Part shown: piece after piece, positions 19,345 through 28,786 of the stretch
How positions within the stretch are numbered: the stretch's first letter is position 1
Layout of the letters: the number at the start of each line of letters is the position of its first letter
Assembly: GCA_019233755.1 (NCBI GenBank)
Contig: JAFAMD010000043.1
Coordinates: forward strand, 1-64,000
Direction: 5' to 3'
Length of the DNA stretch: 64,000 nucleotides
From: Acidobacteriaceae bacterium
Lineage (GTDB): Bacteria > Acidobacteriota > Terriglobia > Bryobacterales > Bryobacteraceae
Program-made: the position numbers and the translations under genes
The notes under the pieces: model-generated
What the model saw: the letters and a program-made list of their open reading frames with translations, nothing else
What the model was told of the DNA's origin: nothing
Databases searched by the model: none

Positions 19345-20871
19345 TTGAGCGCAGTAACGGTTGAGCGAATGATTAACAAGGTTTCGAGACACATCGTTCA
19401 GAACGAGCCGCTTATTTTTGAGCAGAGCTCGCCCGGCAAGCGTGGCTATCAACTGCCGGAACTGGATGTTCCCGCGGTGGATGCGGAGCAGGCGCTGGGC
19501 GCGGGTCACGTTCGTTCTGAGATCGAAGACTTTCCGGAAGTGAGTGAGTTCGAAGCGCTGCGGCACTTCACACGCCTTTCCACCTGGAACTACGCCATCG
19601 ATCTGGGAATGTATCCTCTCGGGTCCTGCACCATGAAATACAACCCGCGCGTGAATGAACTGGTAGCGCGCACGGAGGGGCTCGCCTGGGCGCATCCTTA
19701 CCAGGCGGAAGAGCTTTCCCAAGGCGCTATGGAAGTGATCGCGGCGCTGGAGAATGCGCTCGCGGAGATCACCGGCATGGATGCCGTCACGCTGCAGCCG
19801 GCAGCCGGCGCGCACGGAGAGTTCACCGGCATTCTAATGATTCGGGCGCTGCTCGAATCGCGCGGCAACGCTCGCAAAAAGATTCTCGTTCCTGATTCGG
19901 CGCACGGCACCAACCCGGCTACCGCCATGATGGTCGGCTACACCGTCGAAAACATCAAGTCGACGGATCGCGGCGTGGTTGATCTCGAGGCCCTCGAGCG
20001 CGCCGTGAACGAGGATGTCGCCGGCCTGATGATCACTAACCCGAATACCGTCGGCGTCTTCGAAGAAAACATCCGGAAGATTTGCGGCATTCTGCACGAT
20101 AAGGGCGCGCTGGTCTACATGGATGGCGCGAACATGAACGCGTTGGTCGGCGTCGCTCGTCCGGGTGATTTCGGCATCGACGTCATGCACCTCAACCTGC
20201 ACAAGACATTTTCCACGCCGCATGGCGGGGGCGGACCCGGTGCCGGCGCGGTTGCGGCCGCAAAGGTCCTTACTCCCTATCTGCCGGGCCCGCGCCTCAA
20301 GCGGGCGGGAGACCTGTGGCAGTGGAACTACGATCTGCCGCAATCCATCGGCCGCGTTCGTGCTTTTTACGGGAACTATGGCGTGCTCATTCGGGCTCTG
20401 GCGTACATCATGGCGCATGGCGGTAACGGCCTGCGGCAGGCGACGCTCGACGCCCTGCTGAATGCGAACTATATCCGCACGCTGCTCGAGCCTTACTACG
20501 AGATGGCTTACAAGGCCCCGAGCATGCACGAATGCGTTTTCAGCGACGATCGGCAGGCGAAGAAGGGCGTCCGGACCGGCGATATCGCCAAGCGCCTGAT
20601 CGATTACGGCTTTCATCCGTACACCGTCAGCTTCCCGCTGATTGTGCGCGGCGCGATGATGATTGAGCCAACCGAGACCGAAGGCAAGCGTGAGCTCGAC
20701 GCGTTCGTCGATGCAATGATCGCAATCGCGAAAGAAGTCGAAGAAGATCCCGAACTTGTCCTGAAAGCTCCACACCTGACTCGCACGCCACGCGTGGACG
20801 AAGTGACCGCCGCTCGCAAGCCAATTGTGCGTTGGCAGCCCTCTACGAGAGCGAGTCAAGCAGCCGATTAG
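19345..20871 (+). CDS. gcvPB: Glycine dehydrogenase (decarboxylating) subunit 2
   Basis: PLGSCTMKYNPRVNE, MHLNLHKTFSTPHGGGGPGAGAV (PLP lysine). Confidence 0.96.
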   Translation: MSAVTVERMINKVSRHIVQNEPLIFEQSSPGKRGYQLPELDVPAVDAEQALGAGHVRSEIEDFPEVSEFEALRHFTRLSTWNYAIDLGMYPLGSCTMKYNPRVNELVARTEGLAWAHPYQAEELSQGAMEVIAALENALAEITGMDAVTLQPAAGAHGEFTGILMIRALLESRGNARKKILVPDSAHGTNPATAMMVGYTVENIKSTDRGVVDLEALERAVNEDVAGLMITNPNTVGVFEENIRKICGILHDKGALVYMDGANMNALVGVARPGDFGIDVMHLNLHKTFSTPHGGGGPGAGAVAAAKVLTPYLPGPRLKRAGDLWQWNYDLPQSIGRVRAFYGNYGVLIRALAYIMAHGGNGLRQATLDALLNANYIRTLLEPYYEMAYKAPSMHECVFSDDRQAKKGVRTGDIAKRLIDYGFHPYTVSFPLIVRGAMMIEPTETEGKRELDAFVDAMIAIAKEVEEDPELVLKAPHLTRTPRVDEVTAARKPIVRWQPSTRASQAAD

Positions 20872-21658
20872 CGGCCGCGAGCACTGTTTCGACCGTTAGA
20901 TCCGTCAGCGAGCGCGAGTGAAGGACGCGCACGTTGCGGCCGCGCGGAGCCCAAACGGCCGGATTCGTCGGTCCAAACAATGCCAGCGTCGGGCACCCCG
21001 CGGCGGCAGCGAGGTGCGTAATGCCGGAATCGTTGCCAATGTAGAGCCTCGCTCCGCGTATCCAGCTTGCCAGGCTGGCCAGATCGGCAAATCGCGTCGC
21101 CCCGGGGAGTTCTTCTTCGGGACCGCAGGTCCAATCAATTTTGAGAGGCAGGCCATCGGCGAGCCGGCGATAGTTCTCGAGTGGCCAGTTTTTGCGAACG
21201 CCGCCTGAAAACGGATGGATCACGATGGAATTGCGGCACTGCGCAGGCTTCACCTCAATGTGTGGCGAAAGTCCTTGCGGCGCACCCACCTGGCTGGCAA
21301 AGAAGTCCGTTGCGTGCCCTGCATAGCCGGCCGGCGGCAGCGCTGGATGAAACTCGCACGGCACGCCCGTTTCGAAGATAGCCTGGCGGAATTCCTCGCG
21401 CTTCGCTCCATACCAGCTCACAATCGAATCGAAGCTTTTCAGGGATTCGTACAGCCGCGGAGGCATTTCGAGTCCCCCTAATCCGGCAAGATCAATACTC
21501 GTGGACGAGAGCGAACGAACTGCGCCCGCAAACTGTACCAGGGGAACTGCACTCGAGGGAAGCCAAACCTCGGTGTAATCGGCTTTGAGAGATTCAAGGG
21601 CCGGAAAGCCGAGGATACAATCGCCGATCGCGCCCGGCCGTATCAGCAGGCGCCGCAT
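20843..21658 (-). CDS. Glycosyltransferase family 9 (heptosyltransferase-like)
   Basis: LLIRPGAIGDCILGFPALESLK, ARLYIGNDSGITHLAAAAGCPTLALFGPTNPAVWAPRG. Confidence 0.9.
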   Translation of the reverse strand: MRRLLIRPGAIGDCILGFPALESLKADYTEVWLPSSAVPLVQFAGAVRSLSSTSIDLAGLGGLEMPPRLYESLKSFDSIVSWYGAKREEFRQAIFETGVPCEFHPALPPAGYAGHATDFFASQVGAPQGLSPHIEVKPAQCRNSIVIHPFSGGVRKNWPLENYRRLADGLPLKIDWTCGPEEELPGATRFADLASLASWIRGARLYIGNDSGITHLAAAAGCPTLALFGPTNPAVWAPRGRNVRVLHSRSLTDLTVETVLAAANRLLDSLS

Positions 21659-21664
21659 TCGCGC

Positions 21665-22183
21665 CTACTCGATCGAGACCGGCAGCCTCACCTCGACCGA
21701 GGCAGGCCGGAAGCACATGTCGCTATTGCATGCCTGGTAACGAAGTTTGCCAGTCATAGTCGTCGAGCCCGCCGCAGCGTTTGCAGGAACTTTGAATTCG
21801 GTCCGAATGTCGAAGGAGCCGGTGAAGACCACGAGATCCTGCCCGCCTACCTTAATCTCTTCGGGCTTCGGGTATGCGGTCGACGTCGCTTCAAGCGGAC
21901 CGCCTGTCCAGGTGAGTTTCAGCGGAATCAGGTATTCGTCTTTAGGCTTGTCGCTATTGACGTGAAAACCCGGGAGGACACTTACTTTCAGCGTTTGCGT
22001 GACGGTTGCGCCGCGCTTTGCGGTAATCACGTCCGGCGGGGTGACGATGAGCTTATTCTGCTGCGCCGAGCAAAAGAGCGGCAGGAGAAGCAGGCAGCAG
22101 ATGGAGAGAAGCAGTGTTTTCTTTGGTGCCAAGCAGATTTTGAATCTCGCTGAGATAGTCATTCTTTCCGGCCAGGCCGACAT
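21665..22183 (-). CDS. DsbD N-terminal-domain-like secreted protein
   Basis: Signal peptide KKTLLLSICCLLLLPLFCSAQQ, VLPGFHVNSDKPKDEYLIPLKLTW, RYQACNSDMCFRPASVEVRLPV. Confidence 0.8.
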   Translation of the reverse strand: MSAWPERMTISARFKICLAPKKTLLLSICCLLLLPLFCSAQQNKLIVTPPDVITAKRGATVTQTLKVSVLPGFHVNSDKPKDEYLIPLKLTWTGGPLEATSTAYPKPEEIKVGGQDLVVFTGSFDIRTEFKVPANAAAGSTTMTGKLRYQACNSDMCFRPASVEVRLPVSIE

Positions 22184-22658
22184 GCGTGAAAGCGAGCCTT
22201 CCTTCCCGGTCGATCATAAAGGTTGTCGGCAGCGAATCGACGCCGCCGTAAAGCTGGCCGACGGAATCGTTCCCGAGCATCACGCGGTAATTGATCTTGT
22301 GCTCCGCCATATAAGGTTTCACGGCGGACCAGCCGTCTTCATCCATTGAAACCCCGAGAACGGCGAATCCCTGCGACTTGAACTGTTGCTCGAACTGCTC
22401 GAACCACGGAATTTCCAAACCGCACGGGCCGCACCACGTGGCCCAGAAATTCAAGAGCACAACTTTGCCTCTGTAGTCGGCAAGGTTCACCGGTTGCCCG
22501 TTCGCATCCTTCAGGGTGAAGTTCGGAGCCGGCTTGCGGCTTGCCTCCTCCACTCGGGCCGCAGCCGAAGCACCCGATTTCGAGCCGGAACAGGACGAAA
22601 AGATGCCCACCGCCGCCAGAACGGCCAATGCGGGCAGTGAGCGATAGATCGGGCGCAT
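22053..22658 (-). CDS. TlpA/ResA-like thioredoxin-fold lipoprotein
   Basis: Lipobox-like FSSCSG, NFTLKDANGQPVNLADYRGKVVLLNFWATWCGPCGLEIPWFEQF; start set at MRPIYRSLPALAV (22658). Confidence 0.9.
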   Translation of the reverse strand: MRPIYRSLPALAVLAAVGIFSSCSGSKSGASAAARVEEASRKPAPNFTLKDANGQPVNLADYRGKVVLLNFWATWCGPCGLEIPWFEQFEQQFKSQGFAVLGVSMDEDGWSAVKPYMAEHKINYRVMLGNDSVGQLYGGVDSLPTTFMIDREGRLAFTHVGLAGKNDYLSEIQNLLGTKENTASLHLLPASPAALLLGAAE

Positions 22659-22686
22659 GTACAACTCCAGTGTATCGTCCGGAGGG

Positions 22687-23180
22687 TCAGCAAGACCGGG
22701 GAGTAGCGAATGTTTTTTCGAACCACACCTCGCGGCGCTGCTGCCAGCGGCGTGCGAGTGTGAACTCGGTATGGGCATCTACTCCCGCGTAGAGCCACGC
22801 AGCGGTGTCGCAGAAACTTTCGCAAACGTAATCGCGCCAGTGGCGTTCGGCCGGCGCCAGATCCGCCAGCCTTCGAAATGCCAGTTTTCCTACGGAGGCC
22901 GACTCTCCCAGCTCACCTATCGCTCCATATTGCCTTTCTGCAGTCAACAGAGCCTCATAGAGCCGCCGCGCCGGGTTGCCGAGACGGGGCCAGACGAAGT
23001 GAAAAATCTCGTGTACCAGGATCAGCCGAAGGAGACGGGGACGGGCAAGCAGATGGGAGTCGAGGACGATGTGCCGGTCACGGATGAAACTCGCCGCGTA
23101 GATTTGCGTGCCGCGGTCAGGTGAGCCGGACAGCAGCTTCCCGCTATGAGCCGTTAACTGGGGCCCAACGGAAATGAAAA
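22687..23180 (-). CDS. HEXXH-motif (zincin-like) protein of unknown function
   Basis: LILVHEIFHFVWPRLGNPARRLYEALL...WRDYVCESFCDTAAWLY; the track ORF (to 23343) overlaps the surA-like gene and a terminator hairpin, so the true start is unresolved. Confidence 0.7.
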
Positions 23181-23210
23181 TCGGGCTGCCCGCTAGCTCA
23201 GGCAGCCCGA
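23181..23210 (-). terminator. Rho-independent-like terminator after the SurA/PpiC gene
   Basis: TCGGGCTGCC (23181-23190)/GGCAGCCCGA (23201-23210), 10-bp perfect stem; on the - strand it is followed by TTTTCATTT. Confidence 0.75.
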
Positions 23211-23239
23211 CTGTGACTTTGGCGATAGATTTGTTTAAC

Positions 23240-24283
23240 TTAGCGCTGTCCTTGCGGCTTAGGGCCGGAAGCGCCCGACTGTCCGGTGGAAGACCCTGGC
23301 TTTTGGAGCGTCGGTACGTTCGGAGCTGGAGCGCTGGAGGCATCGAAGAAGGCAGGGTCGGTTACCTGGATTTTATACTTGTCCATTTCCTGTTTCACGG
23401 CGGCTTGGTTCTTCTCAGTCTGGAGGCGCTGAACTATACCAGCCCGAGCCTGATCGAATGGCACGGTACTCCGGCTGTCAATCTTCACGATCAGGAAGGC
23501 GTTCGGCAGGCGGATAGGCTCGGAAACCTGTCCCGGCTGCAGTTTCCCGAGTGCGGTCTTCATATCGGGGGGGAGATTGGGGTCACCAATGCTGTAGGTG
23601 CCCAGGTCGCCTCCTTTGGCCGCAACCTGCTGATTATCGGATTCCGTGCGGGCGAGAGTGGAAAAGTCGCTGCCGGCCTTCAGTTTTTTCTCGACATCGT
23701 CGGCTTTTTCGCGAGCAGCCGCTTCCGTACGGCTGTTATTCGATCCGGCGGAAGCCGGCGTGCCCGGCGGATTGAAGGCGACCAGGATACCGCTGAGCTT
23801 CACCTGATCAAACTCGCTCAGGTGCCCATCGTAGTACTGCTTCGGATCTTGCGTCGGGGCGCCGGTGTTGTTGGCCAGGTTCTTTAAAAATGCCTGCGCC
23901 AGAATCTCATTGCGCGCGAACTGAAGCTGTTCCTTCAGCGGCGACTGATCGTCCAGGTGCTGTTTGGCTGCCTGATCCGCGAGCTGCCCGATCATGTAGA
24001 TCTGCTGAACCACTTGCGGAAGGTTCTTTTCCATGCGCTGCCGCTGCTCCGGCGGCAAAGCCTTAAGCAGGTCCATGGCCTGTTTCGCAGTGATTTGCTT
24101 GCCGTCAATGGTGGCAACGACGCGGTTGGGATCCTGCTGCGTGACCGCCTCGGGGCCTCTCACTTTGAGTTGGCTTCCCGCAGTCGGGCTCGCCAGGGAA
24201 GGCGCCTGGGAGGACGGGTTGGCTTGCGCGCACGCTAAGGTCGCGCAAAGGAGCGTCAGGGGGAGGAACGTACTGCTTTTCAT
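23240..24283 (-). CDS. Peptidylprolyl isomerase, SurA/PpiC (parvulin) type
   Basis: VVATIDGKQITAKQAMDLLKALPPEQRQ and AAKGGDLGTYSIGDPNLPPDMKTALGKLQPGQVSEPIRLPNAFLIVKI. Confidence 0.92.
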   Translation of the reverse strand: MKSSTFLPLTLLCATLACAQANPSSQAPSLASPTAGSQLKVRGPEAVTQQDPNRVVATIDGKQITAKQAMDLLKALPPEQRQRMEKNLPQVVQQIYMIGQLADQAAKQHLDDQSPLKEQLQFARNEILAQAFLKNLANNTGAPTQDPKQYYDGHLSEFDQVKLSGILVAFNPPGTPASAGSNNSRTEAAAREKADDVEKKLKAGSDFSTLARTESDNQQVAAKGGDLGTYSIGDPNLPPDMKTALGKLQPGQVSEPIRLPNAFLIVKIDSRSTVPFDQARAGIVQRLQTEKNQAAVKQEMDKYKIQVTDPAFFDASSAPAPNVPTLQKPGSSTGQSGASGPKPQGQR

Positions 24284-24386
24284 TAGGCTTTAGATTTCCT
24301 CCCACTCTAGCACGCGAACGGAGGCTCCGAGCACTCTGACTCTCTGTACGGGATTACCCGCATCTGTAGTCCAATGGCAGGAAGGT

Positions 24387-24797
24387 ATGGGATTTCTCGA
24401 TAATCTGGAAAACTCGCTCAAGAGTCTCGAATCACGGGAGGAGCGGGACCCCGCTGAACAGAAGCGCCGGGAAGAAGACCGCGCGAAGGTTGCCGCGGCG
24501 GCGCCCTGGGCAGAAAAGCTGAGGACTTCGGACTATACCAGGAAGCTGTTCGATGAAGCGGCGATCGCGGGTCACAAAATACGGACTAAGGTCTACATGT
24601 CGTGGTTCGAATCAACCCTGCGGCTGGAAGCCAGGGGCCGGCGGCTCGAGCTCCGGCCGACGCCGGACGGCATTATGGCGGACTTGGTCGAGCCGGACGG
24701 AGAGACCCGATCCGAGCGGGTGGATCTCGATGGCGAACCGCGGACGCTCCTGGAGAAGTGGCTGGCTCCTCGGGACAGCTCGGCTAAGGAGGGATAG
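24387..24797 (+). CDS. Hypothetical protein
   Basis: 136-aa ORF MGFLDNLENSLKSLESREERDPAEQKRR...; compact gene context. Confidence 0.7.
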   Translation: MGFLDNLENSLKSLESREERDPAEQKRREEDRAKVAAAAPWAEKLRTSDYTRKLFDEAAIAGHKIRTKVYMSWFESTLRLEARGRRLELRPTPDGIMADLVEPDGETRSERVDLDGEPRTLLEKWLAPRDSSAKEG

Positions 24798-24802
24798 AAC
24801 AA

Positions 24803-25294
24803 ATGACTGACGCGCAGGTGTACGCAGGGGCGGCAGCCATGGGAGCGGTAGCGGGTATGCGGTCTTTCTCCGCACCTGCCATGGTGAGCCAGGCGGCGAA
24901 GGCCGGTCGGATAGCCGTCAGCCATTCAAAGCTTGGATTCCTGCAAAGTCCGAAGGCTGCGCTCGCCATGAGTGCGCTAGCCGTCGGCGAAGCCATTGCG
25001 GATAAGCTTCCGTTCATGCCGAATCGGACCCAGGCGCCTGGCCTTCTCGCGCGAGCCGTCACCGGCGGCATCAGCGGTGCGGCTATCTCGTCTGCCAGGA
25101 AGAAATCGCCCTGGATTGGTGCGGTTGCCGGTGCCGTCGGCGCAATTGCCGCTGCCTACGCCTTTTACCATCTTCGCCGTGCGGCGAAGGAAAAGCTGCA
25201 CATCCCCGATACGGTTACGGCCCTTCTGGAAGACGCGATCGTCGCCGGGGGCGGCACGTTTGTGCTTTCGACGCTTCGTCCCGAGAGCGCGTAA
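24803..25294 (+). CDS. DUF4126-like membrane protein
   Basis: MTDAQVYAGAAAMGAVAGMRSFSAPAMVSQAA...; Gly/Ala-rich hydrophobic segments. Confidence 0.75.
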   Translation: MTDAQVYAGAAAMGAVAGMRSFSAPAMVSQAAKAGRIAVSHSKLGFLQSPKAALAMSALAVGEAIADKLPFMPNRTQAPGLLARAVTGGISGAAISSARKKSPWIGAVAGAVGAIAAAYAFYHLRRAAKEKLHIPDTVTALLEDAIVAGGGTFVLSTLRPESA

Positions 25295-25394
25295 CCCTAA
25301 TTACGGGCGTAAACCAAAATAGGAATTTTCTGTTTTATCTGACCGTAACAGACGGGCCATCAGACCGCAACGGAACTTAACTCAATCTGAGTAC

Positions 25395-26405
25395 ATGAAA
25401 TGGAGCAGGACTCCGGTTGGGTACGCGGTTGCGCGACTATCCTTGAGGCTCGGCGCAGCGTTGCTTGCGCTCACCTCAGCCATGCCTGCGCAGGCAGCGA
25501 GCGCAGAGCCAATCCGCCAATTCTTTTCGCGATCTTATAACGCCACCGCGTACATCAGCATTTTCTCGGTACCAATTTTCAGCCGAAGCGGCGTGGGCTC
25601 AGGCTCCGCGACGGCCGAAAGCGAGAATTTAGGCGATGAGCGCTTGCTGAACTTGCGATTCATGGCCGGCTCCGATCCCCAACGCGCACACGGCCTGAAC
25701 CGGCTCGGGTTGATTGAGGAGAGCGTTCGCGAAAGAGGCCATTCCGTTCTCCACGCAGACTACTTCGGGCTCATGACCTCCAGCGGCGAAGAGTCACTCG
25801 AACAAGCCAAAACAGCACTTAACGCTGACTCGGAAGCCATGGTTTCCTACGTGGCAACCAGGGCGTCCTTAAATGGCATTTCCAGCCAGTACACGCTGGG
25901 CTATTTCCGGCTCTCGTCGCAGTACAAGCTCTCCAACATCGAACAACTCATTGAACAGGTGCAATCCGAATTCAGTTCCCCGGTTGGACACACAGTTCAC
26001 AAAAAGTCAGATCAGCACGCGAGCACATTCTTGTACTCACTCACGGAGGCGATGCAGTCCGGCCAATCTTCACTCGACCAGCAATTCCTCTATAACGGCA
26101 CAATTTTCACTCTGCACACAGAAAAGCGGCCCGATAGAAAAGCCGCGGAGGAGTTTCGCAAAGCTGGCCTGACGGATACAGCCGGCGAAGTGCAGCAACT
26201 GAGCGGAAAAATCCGTAACGAAAAAACAGGAAGCGAAACGATCTTTCGTTTGTGGTTCGACGCATCATCGGCCAACCTGCTGCCGCTGCGCTTCGAATTC
26301 CGCCCGAAAGCATATTTGAAGCTGGTGTTCGAGGCAGAGCCGCAGGCAGTTATGCATACTGCCCCGACCTTCGATTTCAGCAGACTCGAGGAGCCCAAAC
26401 CGTGA
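25395..26405 (+). CDS. Hypothetical secreted protein
   Basis: 336 aa with a signal-peptide-like N-terminus (LGAALLALTSAMPAQAASA). Confidence 0.75.
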   Translation: MKWSRTPVGYAVARLSLRLGAALLALTSAMPAQAASAEPIRQFFSRSYNATAYISIFSVPIFSRSGVGSGSATAESENLGDERLLNLRFMAGSDPQRAHGLNRLGLIEESVRERGHSVLHADYFGLMTSSGEESLEQAKTALNADSEAMVSYVATRASLNGISSQYTLGYFRLSSQYKLSNIEQLIEQVQSEFSSPVGHTVHKKSDQHASTFLYSLTEAMQSGQSSLDQQFLYNGTIFTLHTEKRPDRKAAEEFRKAGLTDTAGEVQQLSGKIRNEKTGSETIFRLWFDASSANLLPLRFEFRPKAYLKLVFEAEPQAVMHTAPTFDFSRLEEPKP

Positions 26406-26956
26406 CGGTTTTCGACGTTATCCGCCGGTTGCGAGACGAGCCGTTCGAATGCCTCGTTCGCAGGTGGAATTGGAAATCGGCGGTCTTCAGTTCCATCATC
26501 CGGGCCACCATCTTCTTCTGCATGAACTTGAAGGCCGGAAAGCATGCCGCGGCGGCAGCCATGCTGACGGAACTGAGCTATCGGCTGGTGACGTCCGGTT
26601 TCTACGGGGCACTCACGCAGGCATTCTCCGATGCAGAGCCGCCATGGGCGGCGGCCCTCACCGTGATGTTTCTGTTACCGCTATGCCAGCATTCGATCGA
26701 GTTAACCGTTCATCTGCTGCGCGGAACGCCCAGGCTCTTGCCGAGCATGATCGCTTCCGTCATCTTCACTGGGATATCGACGCTGTTTAACCTATACGCG
26801 ATGCGCCGTGGCGTGCTGGTGGTCGGCGACGGTGCGCGCCCGGTTGGAACCGATCTCCGGGCCATTCCTGCTACCGTCGCGGGCTTCTTAGCTGCCGGTC
26901 CGCTCGCGCTTTTTCGGTGGATCGCGCCGCCAGGAATAAACCAGGAAGCTTCCTGA
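26402..26956 (+). CDS. Hypothetical membrane protein
   Basis: GTG start at 26402 overlaps the previous stop (GTGA); VTVFDVIRRLRDEPFECLVRRWNWKSAVFSSIIRATIFF... Confidence 0.75.
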   Translation: MTVFDVIRRLRDEPFECLVRRWNWKSAVFSSIIRATIFFCMNLKAGKHAAAAAMLTELSYRLVTSGFYGALTQAFSDAEPPWAAALTVMFLLPLCQHSIELTVHLLRGTPRLLPSMIASVIFTGISTLFNLYAMRRGVLVVGDGARPVGTDLRAIPATVAGFLAAGPLALFRWIAPPGINQEAS

Positions 26957-26970
26957 AGCGAAGCCGGAGG

Positions 26971-28257
26971 TTACTCCGGCTTGCGCTTGCGGGGACGGCG
27001 GGCGGTTCCCGCTCCGGCGGCGGCCCGCTTGCGAGGTGCTGCCTTCTTCGGCTTCGGCGGCGGCGGATTCGGCTCGAAGATCGTCGGCTGCCCCTCCACA
27101 ATCGGCTGCGGCTCGTCCTCTTCTTCCTCAGGGATCGATTCCTGCGCCGGTTCGGGAAGCGCGGGCGGGTAGAACTCGGCGCCCAGGTGGACAATGATGC
27201 CCCGTTCTTCATCAGGCTCGGTGCGCACCACGGTCTTATCCTGTGCGTAGTTCAGGAATTCAGAGAACTGCTGGAAGCCGAACTTCTGCAGGTTGAAGAC
27301 TGGATGCTCCGCCAGCGTCCACTGTTCAAGTTCTTCCGCCGTGGCCCCTTCTTCGAGCTCCATGCGGTGCGTTTCGAGCACATCGCGCAGCAGCGGCAGC
27401 GCTTCTTCAGGACGCGGGGCCGCTTTCTCCGCTGTGTGACCGCCGCGGCGCTCAATGATGTAGCGCCCACCCGAGCCGCTAACGTTAATGAAATCAGCCT
27501 TCTTCAGTTTGTCGACGAAATCCGAGAAACTGCCTGCCCCATAGGCTCGCTCGCTGAAGGCGGGATCCAGTTGCAGCATCGTGCTCTTCAGCAAGCCGAG
27601 CTGCGGCTGGACGGCACGCCGCTCCAGCACCTGCAGCGCACGTTCCACCAGCGGCATGGCCTGCGTCAGATCGAGCGGCACAGGGCGCGGGCCACGCTCC
27701 TTCTTATCCTTGCGATCCCGCTCGGGGCGATCGCCACGGTCGGGCCGGTCGCGGCGATCCGGCATGGGCGTCGGCACAATCCGGTCGCCATCTTCGAGCA
27801 GCGATTCATAGCTGACGAATTCATGGCAGTTCTGCTGCAGAATGGTGCTGGTAAACGCCTTGCCGCCCACCACGAAGACGGTTTTGCCATATTCCTTCAG
27901 CTTGTTGACAAGCGGGATAAAGTCGCTGTCTCCGCTGACAATCGCGAACGCGTTCACGTGCGCATGGGTGAAGGCCATTTCGAGGGCGTCCAGCGCCAGA
28001 TTGATATCCGCGCCGTTTTTGTCCCCACGAGGCGAAGGGATGCGCTGCACCATCTGCACCGCATTTTCCGCCATCTGCCGCGTAGCGCCTTCCTGGCGCC
28101 CCCAATTGGCGTAGGCGAACTTCGCCACAATATCGCCGCGTTCTTTCAACGCGCCGAGTGCGAGCGACACATCGAATTCACGCCGCAGGGTCGACTTTAC
28201 GCCAATCTCAATGTTGTCGTAGTCGACGAACACGGCAATGTTCAGTCTGTCTTGCAT
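26971..28257 (-). CDS. NYN domain (PIN-like RNase) plus OST-HTH/LOTUS domain protein
   Basis: NIAVFVDYDNIEIG, DKNGADINLALDALEMA, AFAIVSGDSDFIPLVNKLKEYGKTVFVVG; later region LLKSTMLQLDPAFSERAYGAGSFSDFVDKLKKADFINV. Confidence 0.9.
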   Translation of the reverse strand: MQDRLNIAVFVDYDNIEIGVKSTLRREFDVSLALGALKERGDIVAKFAYANWGRQEGATRQMAENAVQMVQRIPSPRGDKNGADINLALDALEMAFTHAHVNAFAIVSGDSDFIPLVNKLKEYGKTVFVVGGKAFTSTILQQNCHEFVSYESLLEDGDRIVPTPMPDRRDRPDRGDRPERDRKDKKERGPRPVPLDLTQAMPLVERALQVLERRAVQPQLGLLKSTMLQLDPAFSERAYGAGSFSDFVDKLKKADFINVSGSGGRYIIERRGGHTAEKAAPRPEEALPLLRDVLETHRMELEEGATAEELEQWTLAEHPVFNLQKFGFQQFSEFLNYAQDKTVVRTEPDEERGIIVHLGAEFYPPALPEPAQESIPEEEEDEPQPIVEGQPTIFEPNPPPPKPKKAAPRKRAAAGAGTARRPRKRKPE

Positions 28258-28330
28258 TAAGTTCCTTTTCCGTCCGCTGCGCCACGCTCTAAAGGAGGGC
28301 GTTGCGGACCGTTTTGAGCCGAGACTTCGC

Positions 28331-28732
28331 TCAGGCTGGTTGTTTGACCGACTCGCGAATGAAATGAATAATCTTTTCAAGCGACGCACCGGGCTGGAAG
28401 ACTTCCGCTACCCCGAGCTTCTTGAGATCCGCTGCATCTTCGTCCGGAATGATTCCGCCGACGACGACCAGCACATCGGTCATCTCCTTTTCGCGCAGCA
28501 GCTCCATGACGCGCGGCACAATCGCGTTGTGCGCGCCCGAAAGGATCGACAGTCCAATCACCTGAACGTCTTCCTGAAGAGCTGCATTGACTATCATTTC
28601 CGGCGTCTGCCGGAGACCGGTGTAAATCACTTCCATACCGGCGTCGCGCAGGGCACGTGCAATAACCTTGGCGCCGCGGTCGTGTCCATCGAGGCCAGGT
28701 TTGGCGACGAGCACACGGATGGGAGCGTTCAT
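28331..28732 (-). CDS. Cobalamin B12-binding domain protein (methylmalonyl-CoA mutase C-terminal/small subunit type)
   Basis: [64 protein letters not shown] (DxHxxG motif). Confidence 0.94.
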   Translation of the reverse strand: MNAPIRVLVAKPGLDGHDRGAKVIARALRDAGMEVIYTGLRQTPEMIVNAALQEDVQVIGLSILSGAHNAIVPRVMELLREKEMTDVLVVVGGIIPDEDAADLKKLGVAEVFQPGASLEKIIHFIRESVKQPA

Positions 28733-28786
28733 ACTGGCACTGTCCAGATTATAGAACGCGGTCTACAGTTAAGGAGGGAAGAGCGC

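Noticed and set aside
19834-20859. 341-aa antisense ORF opposite gcvPB, and similarly 11169-12158 opposite glgC
   Set aside because: Mirror ORFs of conserved enzymes; no independent support.
26917-28260. 447-aa + strand ORF opposite the NYN-OST-HTH gene
   Set aside because: Arg/Leu-rich mirror translation of a well supported - strand gene.
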